From positions 27,492 to 48,023 of the forward strand of contig CDMY01000580.1 in NCBI GenBank assembly GCA_001179505.1: 20,532 bases of DNA, in the 5' to 3' direction. The DNA is from Vitrella brassicaformis (lineage: Eukaryota; Sar; Vitrellaceae). Both the position numbers and the translations under genes were made by a program. The notes under the pieces were generated by a model. It searched no databases. It saw only the letters and a program-made list of their open reading frames with translations, and was not told the DNA's origin. Shown in pieces: positions 1 to 11,500 of the stretch (position 1 is its first letter; every line of letters begins with the position of its first letter).

Positions 1-2010
1 CTCTCCCGTATTCGGCGTAGGCCTCTGTCTGTGAGAAGAGCAGCTCCTTGGGCGGGTTGAGGTGGTCCTCGCCGCCATACTTGCCCAGCAGCTCCTGCTT
101 CTTCTCCTCTTGCAACGCCTGCAGTGCACACCACACACGACAAACGCGTCACGTCCACAACGACCCAAACCCCCCTCGCCCCACTCCCCCCCACCGCCCC
201 TCTCTCTCTCTGGTGAGTGAGTGACGTACGTACGTACCTTCTTTTTGTCGAGGTGCTGCTTGTACATGTACTCGAGCTGTGTGGGCTGGGCCTGGAAATG
301 CACCTTGGAACCGTGCTTATACGACTCCCACGCAAACGCCTCGCTCGTCGCCATCCCCAGGGCGTCGGCAGACATCCGCACGTAGTTGTCGCCGCGGAAG
401 ACGCCCTGATCGTCCTCGTTCAGGTGCTTCAGAGGGTTGTCACGCATCGACCTGGCACACACACAGACGGCACAGCACGGCACACGTGTGTGGGGATGGG
501 ATGGCTTGTGGGGGCGGGGGAGGGGGGAGGGGGTGAAGGATACCTTACCTGCTCTTGGGGTCGTAGAAGGCCGATCCGAGTTCCAGGTTGTAGAGGTACT
601 TGGCTGTGTCCTCGCGGATGCGAAGGTTGCGTGAGGTGGTGCGGGTGCGGTCGTCCTTGGTCGCCACGGGGGCGTTCTGCTCGTCGAAGTCGCGCACCTT
701 GACGTCATCGTCCGACGCGCCGCCGTCAGAACCCTCGCTGTCGCTGCACGCCAACACGCACACACACACACATCAGACCCCTGTGCTGATTGCTTCCACT
801 TTGCGGGCCGTTCTGTGTCTGTGAGGCTTCGTTCACATACGTGTCAGTCTCGCTGTCGGTGTCGGTGTCGTGTCCGTCGGTGCCGTCGTCATCATCGCCC
901 TTCTTGTTATCGTGGTTGCTGGCGGCCTCTCCCTGGTTGTTGGCCGTTGTGGAAGAGGCGCCCATCCTGCTGTCCAGCTTCTCCAACTTCTTGCGAATCT
1001 TGCGCTTCTTGCGGCGGTCCGTCGCGGCACTCAACTGCTCCCTGATTAGAACAAGGGTGGCACGTGTGTGTGGAGGGGTTCTGGTTTAAAAGGGGGGGGA
1101 GGTGAGGTGGCACCTGAGTTTCTGGTTGAGCTCCTGCGCCTTTCGTCTCTTGCGCTCCATGTCGGCCCGCTCGTACTCGTCGATGACGTCCTTCTTGTAG
1201 GTCGACGGGTCGTAGTTCATCCAACGGTCACGCTTGCCTGAAGACACACACCGCACAGAAGACCATAGACCATTGCCGCATCCACACATCAATCAGGGTC
1301 TGTCTAGTTCAGTAAGCAACGTACCCTCAAAGCCGAGTTCTTGGATCTGTTTCTGGTCGTCCTCGTCTGGCAGTCGCTCGTCGGGTCTGATGTTGCTGCC
1401 CGTCCACTTGGCGCCCTTCCTCCGGGGACGCTCCACACAGTCCTTTGTCGCGTGAGTGATGGCACCGCAGTTCTCACACGCACCTGACACACACCACCAC
1501 ACCAAACCACTCCACACACGCGCCATGGACACACACATCTCCACGTGTGACATTTGCCGCGCCAGCGCACCTTTCCTGTACTTGGACGCGGCTTCCTTCT
1601 TGAGTCCCTTTCGCCATGAGAGGTCGAGAGGAATGCGGCTGCCGTCGGGTTTGAGCCGCTGGTGCTTGAGGGAGGGGCCGCTCTGGCTGAGGTACCAAGG
1701 AGCCTTAGAGATGTACTGGGGAATGTGCGGATTGATGTCCTGATGTACACACAGACATTCACAGACAGACAGACAGGGAGCAGGGACAGAGACAAGCAAT
1801 CAGTGAGCACCATGCATGGCGTCGTGTACGTGTGGACAGCGTGAACCGTCCCTTCCTCCCTCCCGCTGTCTGTCTGTCTGTCCCTCCCTCTGTTCGCGTA
1901 CGTACCCGCCCCTCTTCGTCCTTCTCGGCGGGAGCAGTGCCCGCCTTGCGCATCTCCTCCAGCTCCTTGGCCTTCTTGATCTCATCGCGACTCAGAAACT
2001 GATCCGCCAT
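1..2010 (-). CDS. SLU7: Pre-mRNA splicing factor SLU7 (3' end beyond window)
   Basis: SLU7 acts in the nucleus in the second step of splicing, helping 3' splice-site choice. Exons in coding order are 2010-1906, 1739-1571, 1483-1325, 1237-1114, 1041-841, 743-549, 451-238 and 118-1, all joined in frame at GT-AG borders, giving about 428 residues. The start [19 protein letters not shown] is the only good ATG. It is followed by the family hallmark [20 protein letters not shown], a CCHC zinc knuckle (C94-x2-C97-x4-H102-x4-C107), the [12 protein letters not shown] and GKRDRW blocks, a basic nuclear-localisation-like run ([10 protein letters not shown], about 195-204), an acidic stretch (about 230-260), [31 protein letters not shown] and [11 protein letters not shown]. 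Human SLU7 has 586 residues, so roughly the last quarter to third lies off the left edge. The intron at 1484-1570 has no in-frame stop, so its retention would insert 29 residues. The family call is essentially certain; individual splice sites are inferred. Confidence 0.96.
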
Positions 2011-2510
2011 TCTCGCTACGATGAGCTACAGCAGCTCTCCGGCCACAACTAGGCTTGGGACAGGCAAGCCTTGACAGACGATGAGGCTCAGGCAGAAGTG
2101 TCGCTCTTTGCCGAAATCAGCAGCGGCGCTGCTTATGCAGCGGCGCTGCTTATGCAGAGGTGTGTCTCATAACTATGGGCAATTCCACACGAACGCGTCC
2201 TACTTGCGAGCTTGGAGAAGATCTGCGAGCTAAGCTTGCGAGTGGGTGGTGATCTACGTTCGCGTTATGAAGGAGTCTCTGGGAGTCGTCAGATGCCCGT
2301 GTGCTCACCGCCACCTTTTGGCGCTGCATCGTCACGGGTTTCGGTCAGGCGAGAAGCAGTGAGGCGTACTACATCGCCCATCTATCGCAGCGCATCCCCG
2401 CGGCCTGCCGCCAGATGCACCTGATGGCCATGCAGCCGCTGCACAGCCCAGCGGAACAATGCATCCTTCATCGTGCGCCCCGACCCCCCAACCTCATCAG
2501 CGCGACGATC
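2011..2510. promoter_or_regulatory. Divergent promoter region between SLU7 and the receptor-like gene
   Basis: About 500 bp separates the two start codons, and the genes diverge. The DNA is less repetitive than elsewhere. It holds a 17-bp tandem duplication at 2121-2157, the sequence ACTATGGGCAATT at 2172-2184 (a near copy lies before the gene starting at 19983), and three closely spaced YTGCGAG boxes at 2203-2210, 2222-2229 and 2235-2242. No TATA box is evident. The frame of the plus gene is open upstream of 2511 back to 2301, with in-frame ATGs at 2415, 2424 and 2430, so part of this interval could be coding. An ATG at 2268 opens a short upstream frame that ends before 2400. Promoter function is inferred only from position and motif recurrence. 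Confidence 0.5.
2121..2157. repeat. 17-bp perfect tandem duplication
   Basis: The unit CAGCGGCGCTGCTTATG occurs twice back to back (2121-2137 and 2138-2154) and is followed by a further CAG. It lies in the divergent intergenic region, about 110 bp upstream of the SLU7 start. Confidence 0.9.
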
Positions 2511-5500
2511 ATGCTCGTGCTTCTCCTTATCAGCAGTATGGTGGCTCTATCAATCGCCCAGGCGCCTCTCACGTGCGAGGCGGGGTGCCCCGCAGTGGCT
2601 GCTACATCGGCCAACGACAGCAGCAGCAGCAGCAGCAGTAGCGGTAGCCGCTCCTCTGACTTTTATGTGGTGCGTCGGGAGTGGCTGTCGCACCATATCG
2701 CGTCGTCCCTCTATGCAGCGGTGGTCAGCCAGCACCTCAACCTGACTGTGGGGTGCGTCGGCCGCTCGTGGGAGGCCAGCCACAGCAATGACGACGTGGG
2801 CGACATGCGGAAGGGGTGCTACCAGGTGGATGTGGAGGTGTGGCCGCAGCACGAGCATGAGAGCGAGGATGGCGACGCCGTCGGCACGCTGGACGGCGGG
2901 CAGGTCAGCTACCGCGGCACACGCGGGCTCTTCTTCCCCCGGGCACTCGCAAACCGTTTCCCAGAGCAGCACCTTGAGTACTGGCGGATGCACGCCACCG
3001 CCAACAGTTCCTCTGCGGCACTTGGATACTTCCAGACCACCACTGACCCGTCGTGCTGCGTCAGCAGCAGCAACGGCGGCAACGGGACTTCGGACAGCGA
3101 TGAGGGGGAGGTGATGAGGGCTGAGTGTGAGTGCCAGGTGGTGTATGCGTCGCCATTCCTTGACCGTGGCGGCGAGCTGGGCCGCATGCTGCGCGAGCTG
3201 GGGATCCCTGCCTTTGTCGAGTATGTGGGTGGCGGGGGCGGCAACGGGACGACCTTTGAGGAGGAGATGGAGAGGCTACTGCTGGGGTGGGAGGAGGCAT
3301 TCAACCAGACAGCAGGTAAGGTACCTACTTACTGTCCAGAGAGAAGCAGCCACAGGCATTCTTCCTTTCTCGCTGATTTGGTTCGTTTGCTCCTCCCGCT
3401 TAGATGCCGGGGACACTCTTCCCGCGGCCCCGCTGTTCGAGTACGTGTGGCCGGACCCCCTGACAGACCCTCTCACATCCCCCCTACCGCTGCAGGAGCT
3501 GCTCCTCCCGCCCCCACCACCATCATGCGCAGACAAACTGGACCACCACCACCACCGACACGAGTTCCAATCACGCGACGACGACCAGCAGGGAGAGGGA
3601 GAGGGAGAGGGAGGGAAGGGCGCCAACCCTCTCTGCTCATACCAGGTGCGTCACACGAGAGAGAGAGAGGGAGAGCGCTAGCTGGAAGCGACCGCGTGGT
3701 TGTCTACATCTGTGTCTGTGTCTGTGTCTGCGTGTCAGGTTCGCGTGTTGCGCAAGGAGGCTAGCGAGATGCTGCTCCGGGAGTTCCCTGAGGCCAACTT
3801 TGTGTTGAACAAGATGGCCCTCACGGCGGCAGACATGCAGCTCCTCATGAAGCGAGTCCACGGCCTCATGGCGGCAGACGTCGATGTCGATCGCGACACG
3901 GCCGTCGACAGAAGCGTCAAGGAATGGGTGGATGCCCACCCGACGTAAGCATGCACCACCTCCATACCCACACAGGCGCCGTGCCCGATATCTCTCTATC
4001 CCTCTCTCATGTCAGGTTGGTGAGGTCGTGGCTGCCGTCGTCATGCTCGTCGCAGGGGCTGGTGTTCAGCCCCCTGGACGCCTCTTGTCGCGCCGGCTGC
4101 CCTCTCGGCACGCAGCCATGGGGCCTCCTGGAGTGCCGCGCCTGCCCGCCAGGCACTTACCGAGACGACATCGAGCTGGCTGCATGCCTGCCATGCCCAC
4201 CTGGTAACACTAACACACACACACACACACCGCTCACACCGCTCACACCCCTCACACCCCACACACCATACCATGCAACACCTGATCCATTATGTGTTGT
4301 CTCAACAACAGGTACGTACCACAATGCGTCGCTGTCCGAGCCGGCGTGTGCGCAGTGTCCGTTGGGGACGTTCAGCGTCGGCGAAGGGCAGGGCACCTGT
4401 GTGCAGTGCCGAGGCGGCCAGGGGCTCGCCTGCAACGAGATGGCCGTCGGAGTCAGACCAGGATATCGTTTGCTGGAGCCGATTCGCACACGGACGGGTG
4501 GCGAGGTGGCTCTGGTGGTGGCCCCCTGCCCCGTTAAGGAGGCGTGCCTGGCCTCGCAGTGGTGCGACGCAGACAGCATCGACCAGGGCATTTGCACCCC
4601 TTCTAAGGACCAGCTCCAGGCCACACATGGCCATGGGACGGAGCACAGGATGGTGGATGTACCCAAGCTGGACGACCAGTTCCAAGCGTAAGAACACACA
4701 CACACACACACACGCACATGGATCGACCAGGTCAGGCCAAGTGCGCCTGAATGTGTGTGTGTTGTGGGTCGATACGTGTCTGTCAGGTGTGCTGAGCATT
4801 ACAGGGGCAATCTGTGCAGCTCCTGCTCGGATGGCTCCACCCGTCTGCTGCAGGGGCAGTGCGTGGCGTGCGCAGAGCTGCTCGGGAGGTGGGACCACGT
4901 TCTCATATCGGTCAGACCGACTCACCCAGACAGACCGACAGACAGCCCGCCGCAATGCCTTCGCAAGTGTGGGCTTCTTCCTTCCATGTGTGTGCAGGTG
5001 AGTGTGGTGATCTTTCTGGTGCTGTGTCTGTGCTTCGTCTTCATCAACCTACGCAAGAACCGCGGCAACCAAATCAACGGGGCCCTGGGAAAGGTGTGTG
5101 TGCATGTATGTGCACAGTGACCTCACTCGCCCACAAAACGTCAATTCCTGTGTGTGTGTGTGTGTGTGTGCGTGTGTGTGTGTGTTGCGTCACCTGTCAG
5201 ATCTTCCTCAACTACCTGCACCTGGTGAGCTTGGCGTTCTCTGCAGCTGCCTTCGACTTCGGTGCGCTCTTCCCTTCCTACGTGGACGCGGCTCGCATCG
5301 CCGGCAACGCCACACTACAGCCGGACAGAATGCTCTACCTCGGTACGGCCACCCCTCCACACACCCCCACACCCCCACCCACACCCACACACCCACACAC
5401 ACAGAGCACTCTCTCTTGTTCTCTGTTTCCTCTGTGTGTTGGCCAGGGTGTCTGTTTCAGTACCTGGGCTACGAGCCACAGGTTCTGCCGCAGATCAACC

Positions 5501-8500
5501 TGGTCATCGCCTTCGTGGCGCCGTTCGTCATTACGGGTGTGGCCAACGTCGTGGCCTACTGCTGCCCGGGCGATGACGCTGACGAGGACGACGCCGCCGG
5601 CCACAAGAAGGAGGACTACAGGCAGCCGATGACGCCGCCCGGTGTCGTGCCGCCCAAGGACGACTCGTTCCACCAGCCGTCGACCTCCCTGACCAATGTC
5701 AACACCAGCCACGGCTCGTCCGTCAACAACCCGCCATCGACCAACCGCAATCCGGACGACGTCCCGACCAGCCAGGAGGACGGCAACCTCACACACACCA
5801 AAGACGTACGTTAGTGAGAAGGAATATTTCTCACCCACACAGCACAGCCCCAATCACCTCTCTCTGTGTCCTTCATTCTTTCCTTGGGTCATGCAGACTG
5901 AGGCCCAGCCCGCCCTAGCCCCGCCAGCAGCCCCGGTGCGTGCGCCCCGTGGCGGTTTCCGCAAGTTCTCCCTGCAGGCCGTGCAGGCCCTCCAGGCCGT
6001 TGCCAGTCCCCCTGCCAAAGTAGGCTCCCCCGGGTCGCCCCCGATGTCGCCCGGGGGTGGGGAGAACCCCGACCAGCCGGCGCACGTGCGGCGGGGCGGT
6101 CGGAAGGCAAGCGTGAGGGGGTGGCAGGGCGAGAACCTCTTCAGGCCGGGGATCGAGGTCGACTCGGTCATGACCAACGCCACTGATGTGGTGAGCGACA
6201 GAGAAGAAGGCATGGCGGGGCGGGATGTGTGTGTGGTGTTGTGTGTCTGTGTTGTTCAGGCGTCTGTTGGTCTGGAGGTGGGGTATGCGTCTCAGATGAT
6301 GGCTGACCTGGACTTCGACGGGCTGCGTTCGTCGCTGGTGAGCTCCTCCCGGCCCAACTACGACAGCAACACATTCGTCGACTCCACGCCACTCGGATTT
6401 CCTGCCAAGCCCAAGGTGCGGTGCCCTTCACACCTTCACACGCACACACGTGTGTGTGCATCGTCTCATGCGAATCTCACCCATCAGGAGGAAGACTCCC
6501 CCCCTCCCTCTCCCCCTCCCTCTCCCCCAAGCCAACAGGGCGGTGTGGACCTCGCGAAGCTCCGAAGAGCCATTGAGACCCGCAAGACCCGGCAGCAGCT
6601 GGAGGTGCAGACGTCTGAGGAGCATGACGCCACCACCATCGTCACCAGCGGCGGTGATCCCGCTTCCACCCCGGGGGGGCAGGAGAGAGACAGCCTTCAG
6701 GACGTTACCTCATCCAAACAGTCGGCAGCGGCGACGGCAGCCACTGGAACCACTACCCCCACCGGTAGGTAGACAAACACACCACCCACCCAACATCCAC
6801 ACCCACCAATGGTCGATGGACATCCGTCCGTCATTTTGTGTGCGATCGATGTTGCCTGCTGAAACAGGGAGTGCCAGCCATTCTTATGGCTTCGGCTCGA
6901 GCGACAGCGTGTCTCGGAAGCCGCCTCCCCGTATAGTGGAGGAGGTGGGTGAGCACATGGCCGAGATGCCCCCGCAGGAGCGCAGCTGGATCAAGCGCGT
7001 GGGCGACCAGAACAAGATGTTCCTCGAGAAGTCGCACGAAAACGCAGCCATGATGGCCAAGGCGCTGAAGAAGGGAATCGGTGAGTGAGAAACAGACAGA
7101 GGGAAGGAGAGAGAGAGGGAGGGAGCTGGCATCTCCGTCTGTGTATGTTATCGATGTCAGTGTGGTCGATCGGTTTGAGTATCCGAGTGACGATGCGGCT
7201 GATAGCCCTGACGACACTAGATCTGTTCGCCAACCGCATCGCCATGATTCTCATGCTCATCTTCCACCCCGTCATCATCAAAACGTCCGCAGCCCTCCCC
7301 CAAACCCCAACTCACACCCCTTCTCCGCTTATCCATTCTCTCTCTCTGTGTGTGTGCGTGTGTCGGTGGTGGGACAGGTATCTGGACAGCATCAGCTGTG
7401 TGGAGCTGCTGCCCGAGGGCACGGCGAGCCTCGCCCCCGACGCCAACCGGTGGTTCATGAAGACCAACCTCGACAGAATCTGCCCCATGGCATCTGGGGT
7501 AAGCCGAGAGAGGGACGATATCCACCACGCAGCACGCGACACGGAGGGATCCATGCGTGTGGGTGGGTGTGCAGGTGTTTGAGTGGGACTTTTGGCTGGC
7601 GAGTGCTGGTCTGCTGATATGGGGCATCCTGTTCCCCCTGTTTGGCTTTATTCTCATCGGCGTCAGGCAGGAGGCAATCCTCATTCACGCGGAAGGTGCG
7701 TCAGCCCATCCATCCATCCATCCGCCATTCGCCCCCCTGAACCAACACACACACACCCGCCACCCCACCTGCTGTGTGTGTGGTTGTGTCAGAGCGAGCC
7801 CGGTTCGGCTTTATGATCAACGGTTATCGAGAGGACTTTTATCACTGGGAGTGTGTCCAGCTGCTCAGGAAAGTCATACTACTCGTCTGCCTCGGTGAGG
7901 GGGTGGGTGGGTCTGTCTGGCGTGCACTGGCTGCACGCAGGACGCAAGACGGGCTGGGCTGGGCTGGGCTGGCTCGTTTGACTGACTCCGATCTGCGGGT
8001 GTGGTGTGTATGTGTTGTGTGTTCTGTGTTTGCCGCCTCTGTGTCTGTCTGCTATTTCAGCCTTGCCGTATGGCAATGAGTTTCGGGCTTTTTGGATGCT
8101 CGTGTTTGGAGTGGTCTTCCTCTCGTTTCAGCTCGTCTTCCAGCCATATGGTCAGTCCCCTCCCTCCCTCCCTCTCGCCATCACACAAAGAGACGGATGG
8201 CACGCTCACTCGTCTGTATGTGCGGTGTGTGTGTGTGTGTGTGTCTGTGTGTGTATTGTAGATGACCGGCACCACAACATGTTTAACCGTCTGGAGCAGT
8301 GGTCTCTCGTCAACTTTGTGGTCACCCTCTTCGCCGCCATCTTCTGGAGCCTCCGGGCCTTCAGCGACACCTACGACGCCGACGCGCTCAACCAGGGGGT
8401 CAGCCACACCACACCAGCCATGGAGCCGCAATGGCTCACGCGGAGTGCATGATCCACGTGTGTGTGTGTGTGTGTGTTGGTTGGTGTGTGATAACTGTCA

Positions 8501-11500
8501 GTTTGAAGCCTTGGGTGGCGGCGCCACTCCGTCATCGACGATAGCTGCGCAGATCATCCTGGCGCTGGTGACGTTTCTGCAGACCTTTTTCATGGCCTTC
8601 TTCGCGTGGGCCTTCCTCAGAACCAATATCACACCGCTCAGGTAGGTTAGCTACCTGGTCTGGTATCCTGTCAGCCCTTTCCCCCCTACACACACACACA
8701 CAACCCTCTCTCTCTCTCTGTGTGGGTCTCAGGGAGTGGCGCTCGCTGGGCGGTCGGCTGTGCCACAAGATGGAGATGACTGAGGAAGGCTTCTTGAAGA
8801 TCCAGGACCTCAAGCTCTGGGAGAAGAGACAATTCGCAAAGGCCATCGCCAACGCCGTCGTGCAGGTACCCTCACCCTCTCCCTCTCCCTCTCCCTCTCC
8901 CTCTCCCTCCCCCTCATATGCGCGTCTCTTTGTTGCCGTGACGTATGGGTGTCTGTGTTGATGCAGTTGGTGGGCCATCCGAAGATAGTGTGGTTCGACC
9001 CTGCCGACCTCCGGGACACCTTAAAGAGCGCCTTCCGCCGCCACCAGGAGTTTCCCCACGAGAGGCACGCCACAGGGCTGGGCAAACTGCTCGACAGGGT
9101 GCTCAACGCCAGAAACGAACGCTACGAGAGGTGGGTGCTCCTCGGCTCGGCACACACACGTGCCACACGCGTCGATATATGGCGTCGTGTGTGGTGTGCA
9201 TCTCTCTCCCTCTGTGTGTGGTGTGTGTGGTGTGTTTGTGTGTTCAGCCGTCTCCGTTTTGTGGAGCAAGTTCGCAAGAAGTTTTCTTCCGCGAGTTTGC
9301 CGACGAGCAGCGCGTCCTCTTGGGGCGGCTGCTGGGGCTCCTGCGCCACTCGGTGGCGGCTGTGTTGGCAGGGGGCACTCAAATGCATCACCTGCAAGAC
9401 CTATGGCAAGGACCGAGCCGGCAGCAACGGTGAGGGAGGGAGGGCGAGAGGGATACCATGGCTGGCCGCACTGTGTGGTCTGTGTGGTTGTTGCCAGCAG
9501 ATTCCCCCCACCACTTGACGAACAGCCAGACCCTCAAGAGCCTCTACAAGTCCTACGTGTCGGGCCGCTCCGACACCTCCCTGCCGCAGGACCTCGCCGT
9601 GCAAATCGAGACCGACCCCGAGGACGACCCACACAGGCCAATCCTCAGACACCTCTTCATGTGTGACCGGTGCGTCTGCAGGCCTCTGCCTCCGCCCTCC
9701 CTCGCAGCACACCTGCCTTTGCACCCTCGTGTGTGTGTGTGTGTTTGTGTGTGTGCAGATGTCGGACGATCCGCCGAGGAATCAGCTTTGTGTGCAGCAT
9801 GCCCGACTGCGGCTACCGTGTGTGCCGCACCTGCATGCCCACCCTGTGGAGCGACTGGACCGACAAACGCACCGACAGCAACGACACTGTGGGAGGGGAC
9901 TTCCCGCGGGAGCTCGACGGCCGCGAGCCACACGTCCACATCACGCAGAACCACCACCCCACCATGTACGTCTGTCTGTGTCCAGTGCGGCGCGGTGCGG
10001 TGGGGTGCGTTCAATTTAAGCTGATTGGTGTCTGTCTGTGCATGTGCCACAGGTTGGTGTTGGAGCGTCAGTCTGAGCTTGGCATGACTGTCGAGGAGCT
10101 GCAGAGACGACTGTGGGAGGTCCCAACCAGAAAGAAAAAACTCAAGGTGGGTAGGGGACGTCCCACCGACCCATCCACCTATGCATGGCTCTCTCCCTGT
10201 GAGGGTGTTTCTGACGTGCAGAACCAGCAGGAGGCCGAGCCTCGTTTCCGTCGGATCAGCCGCACCCGCACAGCTGACCTGACCGAGGCCGGGCTGAGGT
10301 ACCAGTACACTGTCACGCCTTTGCCCCCGCCCATCCCCCGCGAAGAGCGGCATCAGCAGCAAGCCACCAGCACCAACCTCAAGCACAAGACCACCAAACT
10401 CACCACCCACAGAGCGGCGTCCATCCGGCACAAGCCGACACGTCAGGCCAGCGACGAGACGGTGGACCACCATTCCACCGCCCACAACGGTCACGCCGCG
10501 GGGGGGCCGCCGACGATAACCATCTCCCAGGTCAACAACGCCATCAGCAACATCACCAATAACAATAATGACAGCACCAACGGCAACAACCTATATGTGG
10601 CGAGCCTGACGCGCCCGGCCAACAACCACCAGCCCAACAGTCAGGTCAACATCTTCTCTCACCCCAACATGTTCTCCCAGCCGCTGACCACCAAGGCCGG
10701 CCGCCCGGTGCCCGTGCCAGCCTCCATCTGGCGGGAACAGCTGCGTGACCTTGATGAAACCATCCGGCAGGGCCTCCCTTTGTCACAACCCCCTCCCATG
10801 TCGCTGGACTTGACCGCCGCCCCTCGCGGCAACGTCAACTCGCTCAAGAACCTCCTGGCCCCGCCGATGCGCGAGAGGCCCGACAGACTCATGGCCCGCA
10901 GAACCGAGAGGTGGGAGAGGGAGAGGGAGAGGGAGGTGCCCTCCCCCCGGCCCCTTCAGCTGGCCCTTGCAAGTGGCCCCACACCTGCACCGTCTTTGCT
11001 GCCCGGTGGTGGTGAGGAGCCTTCGTCTTCTATCGACCCTCGGATGGCCGACATGTTTGCGCAGATCCAGATCCAGCACCACAGCCACGTCTCCCGGGAC
11101 AGCGTCGACAGCCGCCGGTCGTCGCACCGCTCGACGCACAGGACGTCCAGCAAGGGCCCCGGGGAGAACTCCAACCTCTCCCAGCCGTCGTCCATTCCCT
11201 CACGGCCGCCGTCCCCCTCGGCCAGCAGCCGGGGCGGCCCCCCGAGTGACATTGACAACGACACGACCGACAGGGACATCAAGTCGACGCCCGAGCCGTC
11301 GATCCCCACCTCGTCGATGGTCATGGCCGGCCAGCTCCGGCCACACACCGGCGGCAAGTACAAGGTGCGCGCCGACGTCAGGAGGGAGCGGGAGGCCCTG
11401 CCGCCGGCCTTCCGCTTCACAGCCGAGGGGCCGCTTGGCGGGACGCCGTCAGCACCGCCGGCGCCCATCCCCCCACACATCCCCTCTGGCACCATCGGCC

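Noticed and set aside
1484-1570. In-frame, stop-free reading through this SLU7 intron
   Set aside because: Inserted residues would split the conserved KYRKGACENCG block at the zinc knuckle; good GT and CAG signals support splicing.
2301-2510. Upstream extension of the receptor-like protein, including ATG 2415
   Set aside because: The frame is open, but the ORF's first codon at 2301 is GTG, and a classic signal peptide begins exactly at 2511; an extra 32 residues before it would be unusual. Not excluded.
9357-9376. A 19-bp GT...AG intron inside exon 23 that would fix half of the frame change
   Set aside because: Far shorter than any other intron here, and it would leave the first shift at 9282-9285 unexplained; paired homopolymer differences explain both.
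9553-10494. Long open frame on the minus strand (313 codons)
   Set aside because: It lies antisense to well-supported exons of the receptor-like gene, crosses their introns and shows no domain. It is a by-product of GC-rich coding sequence.
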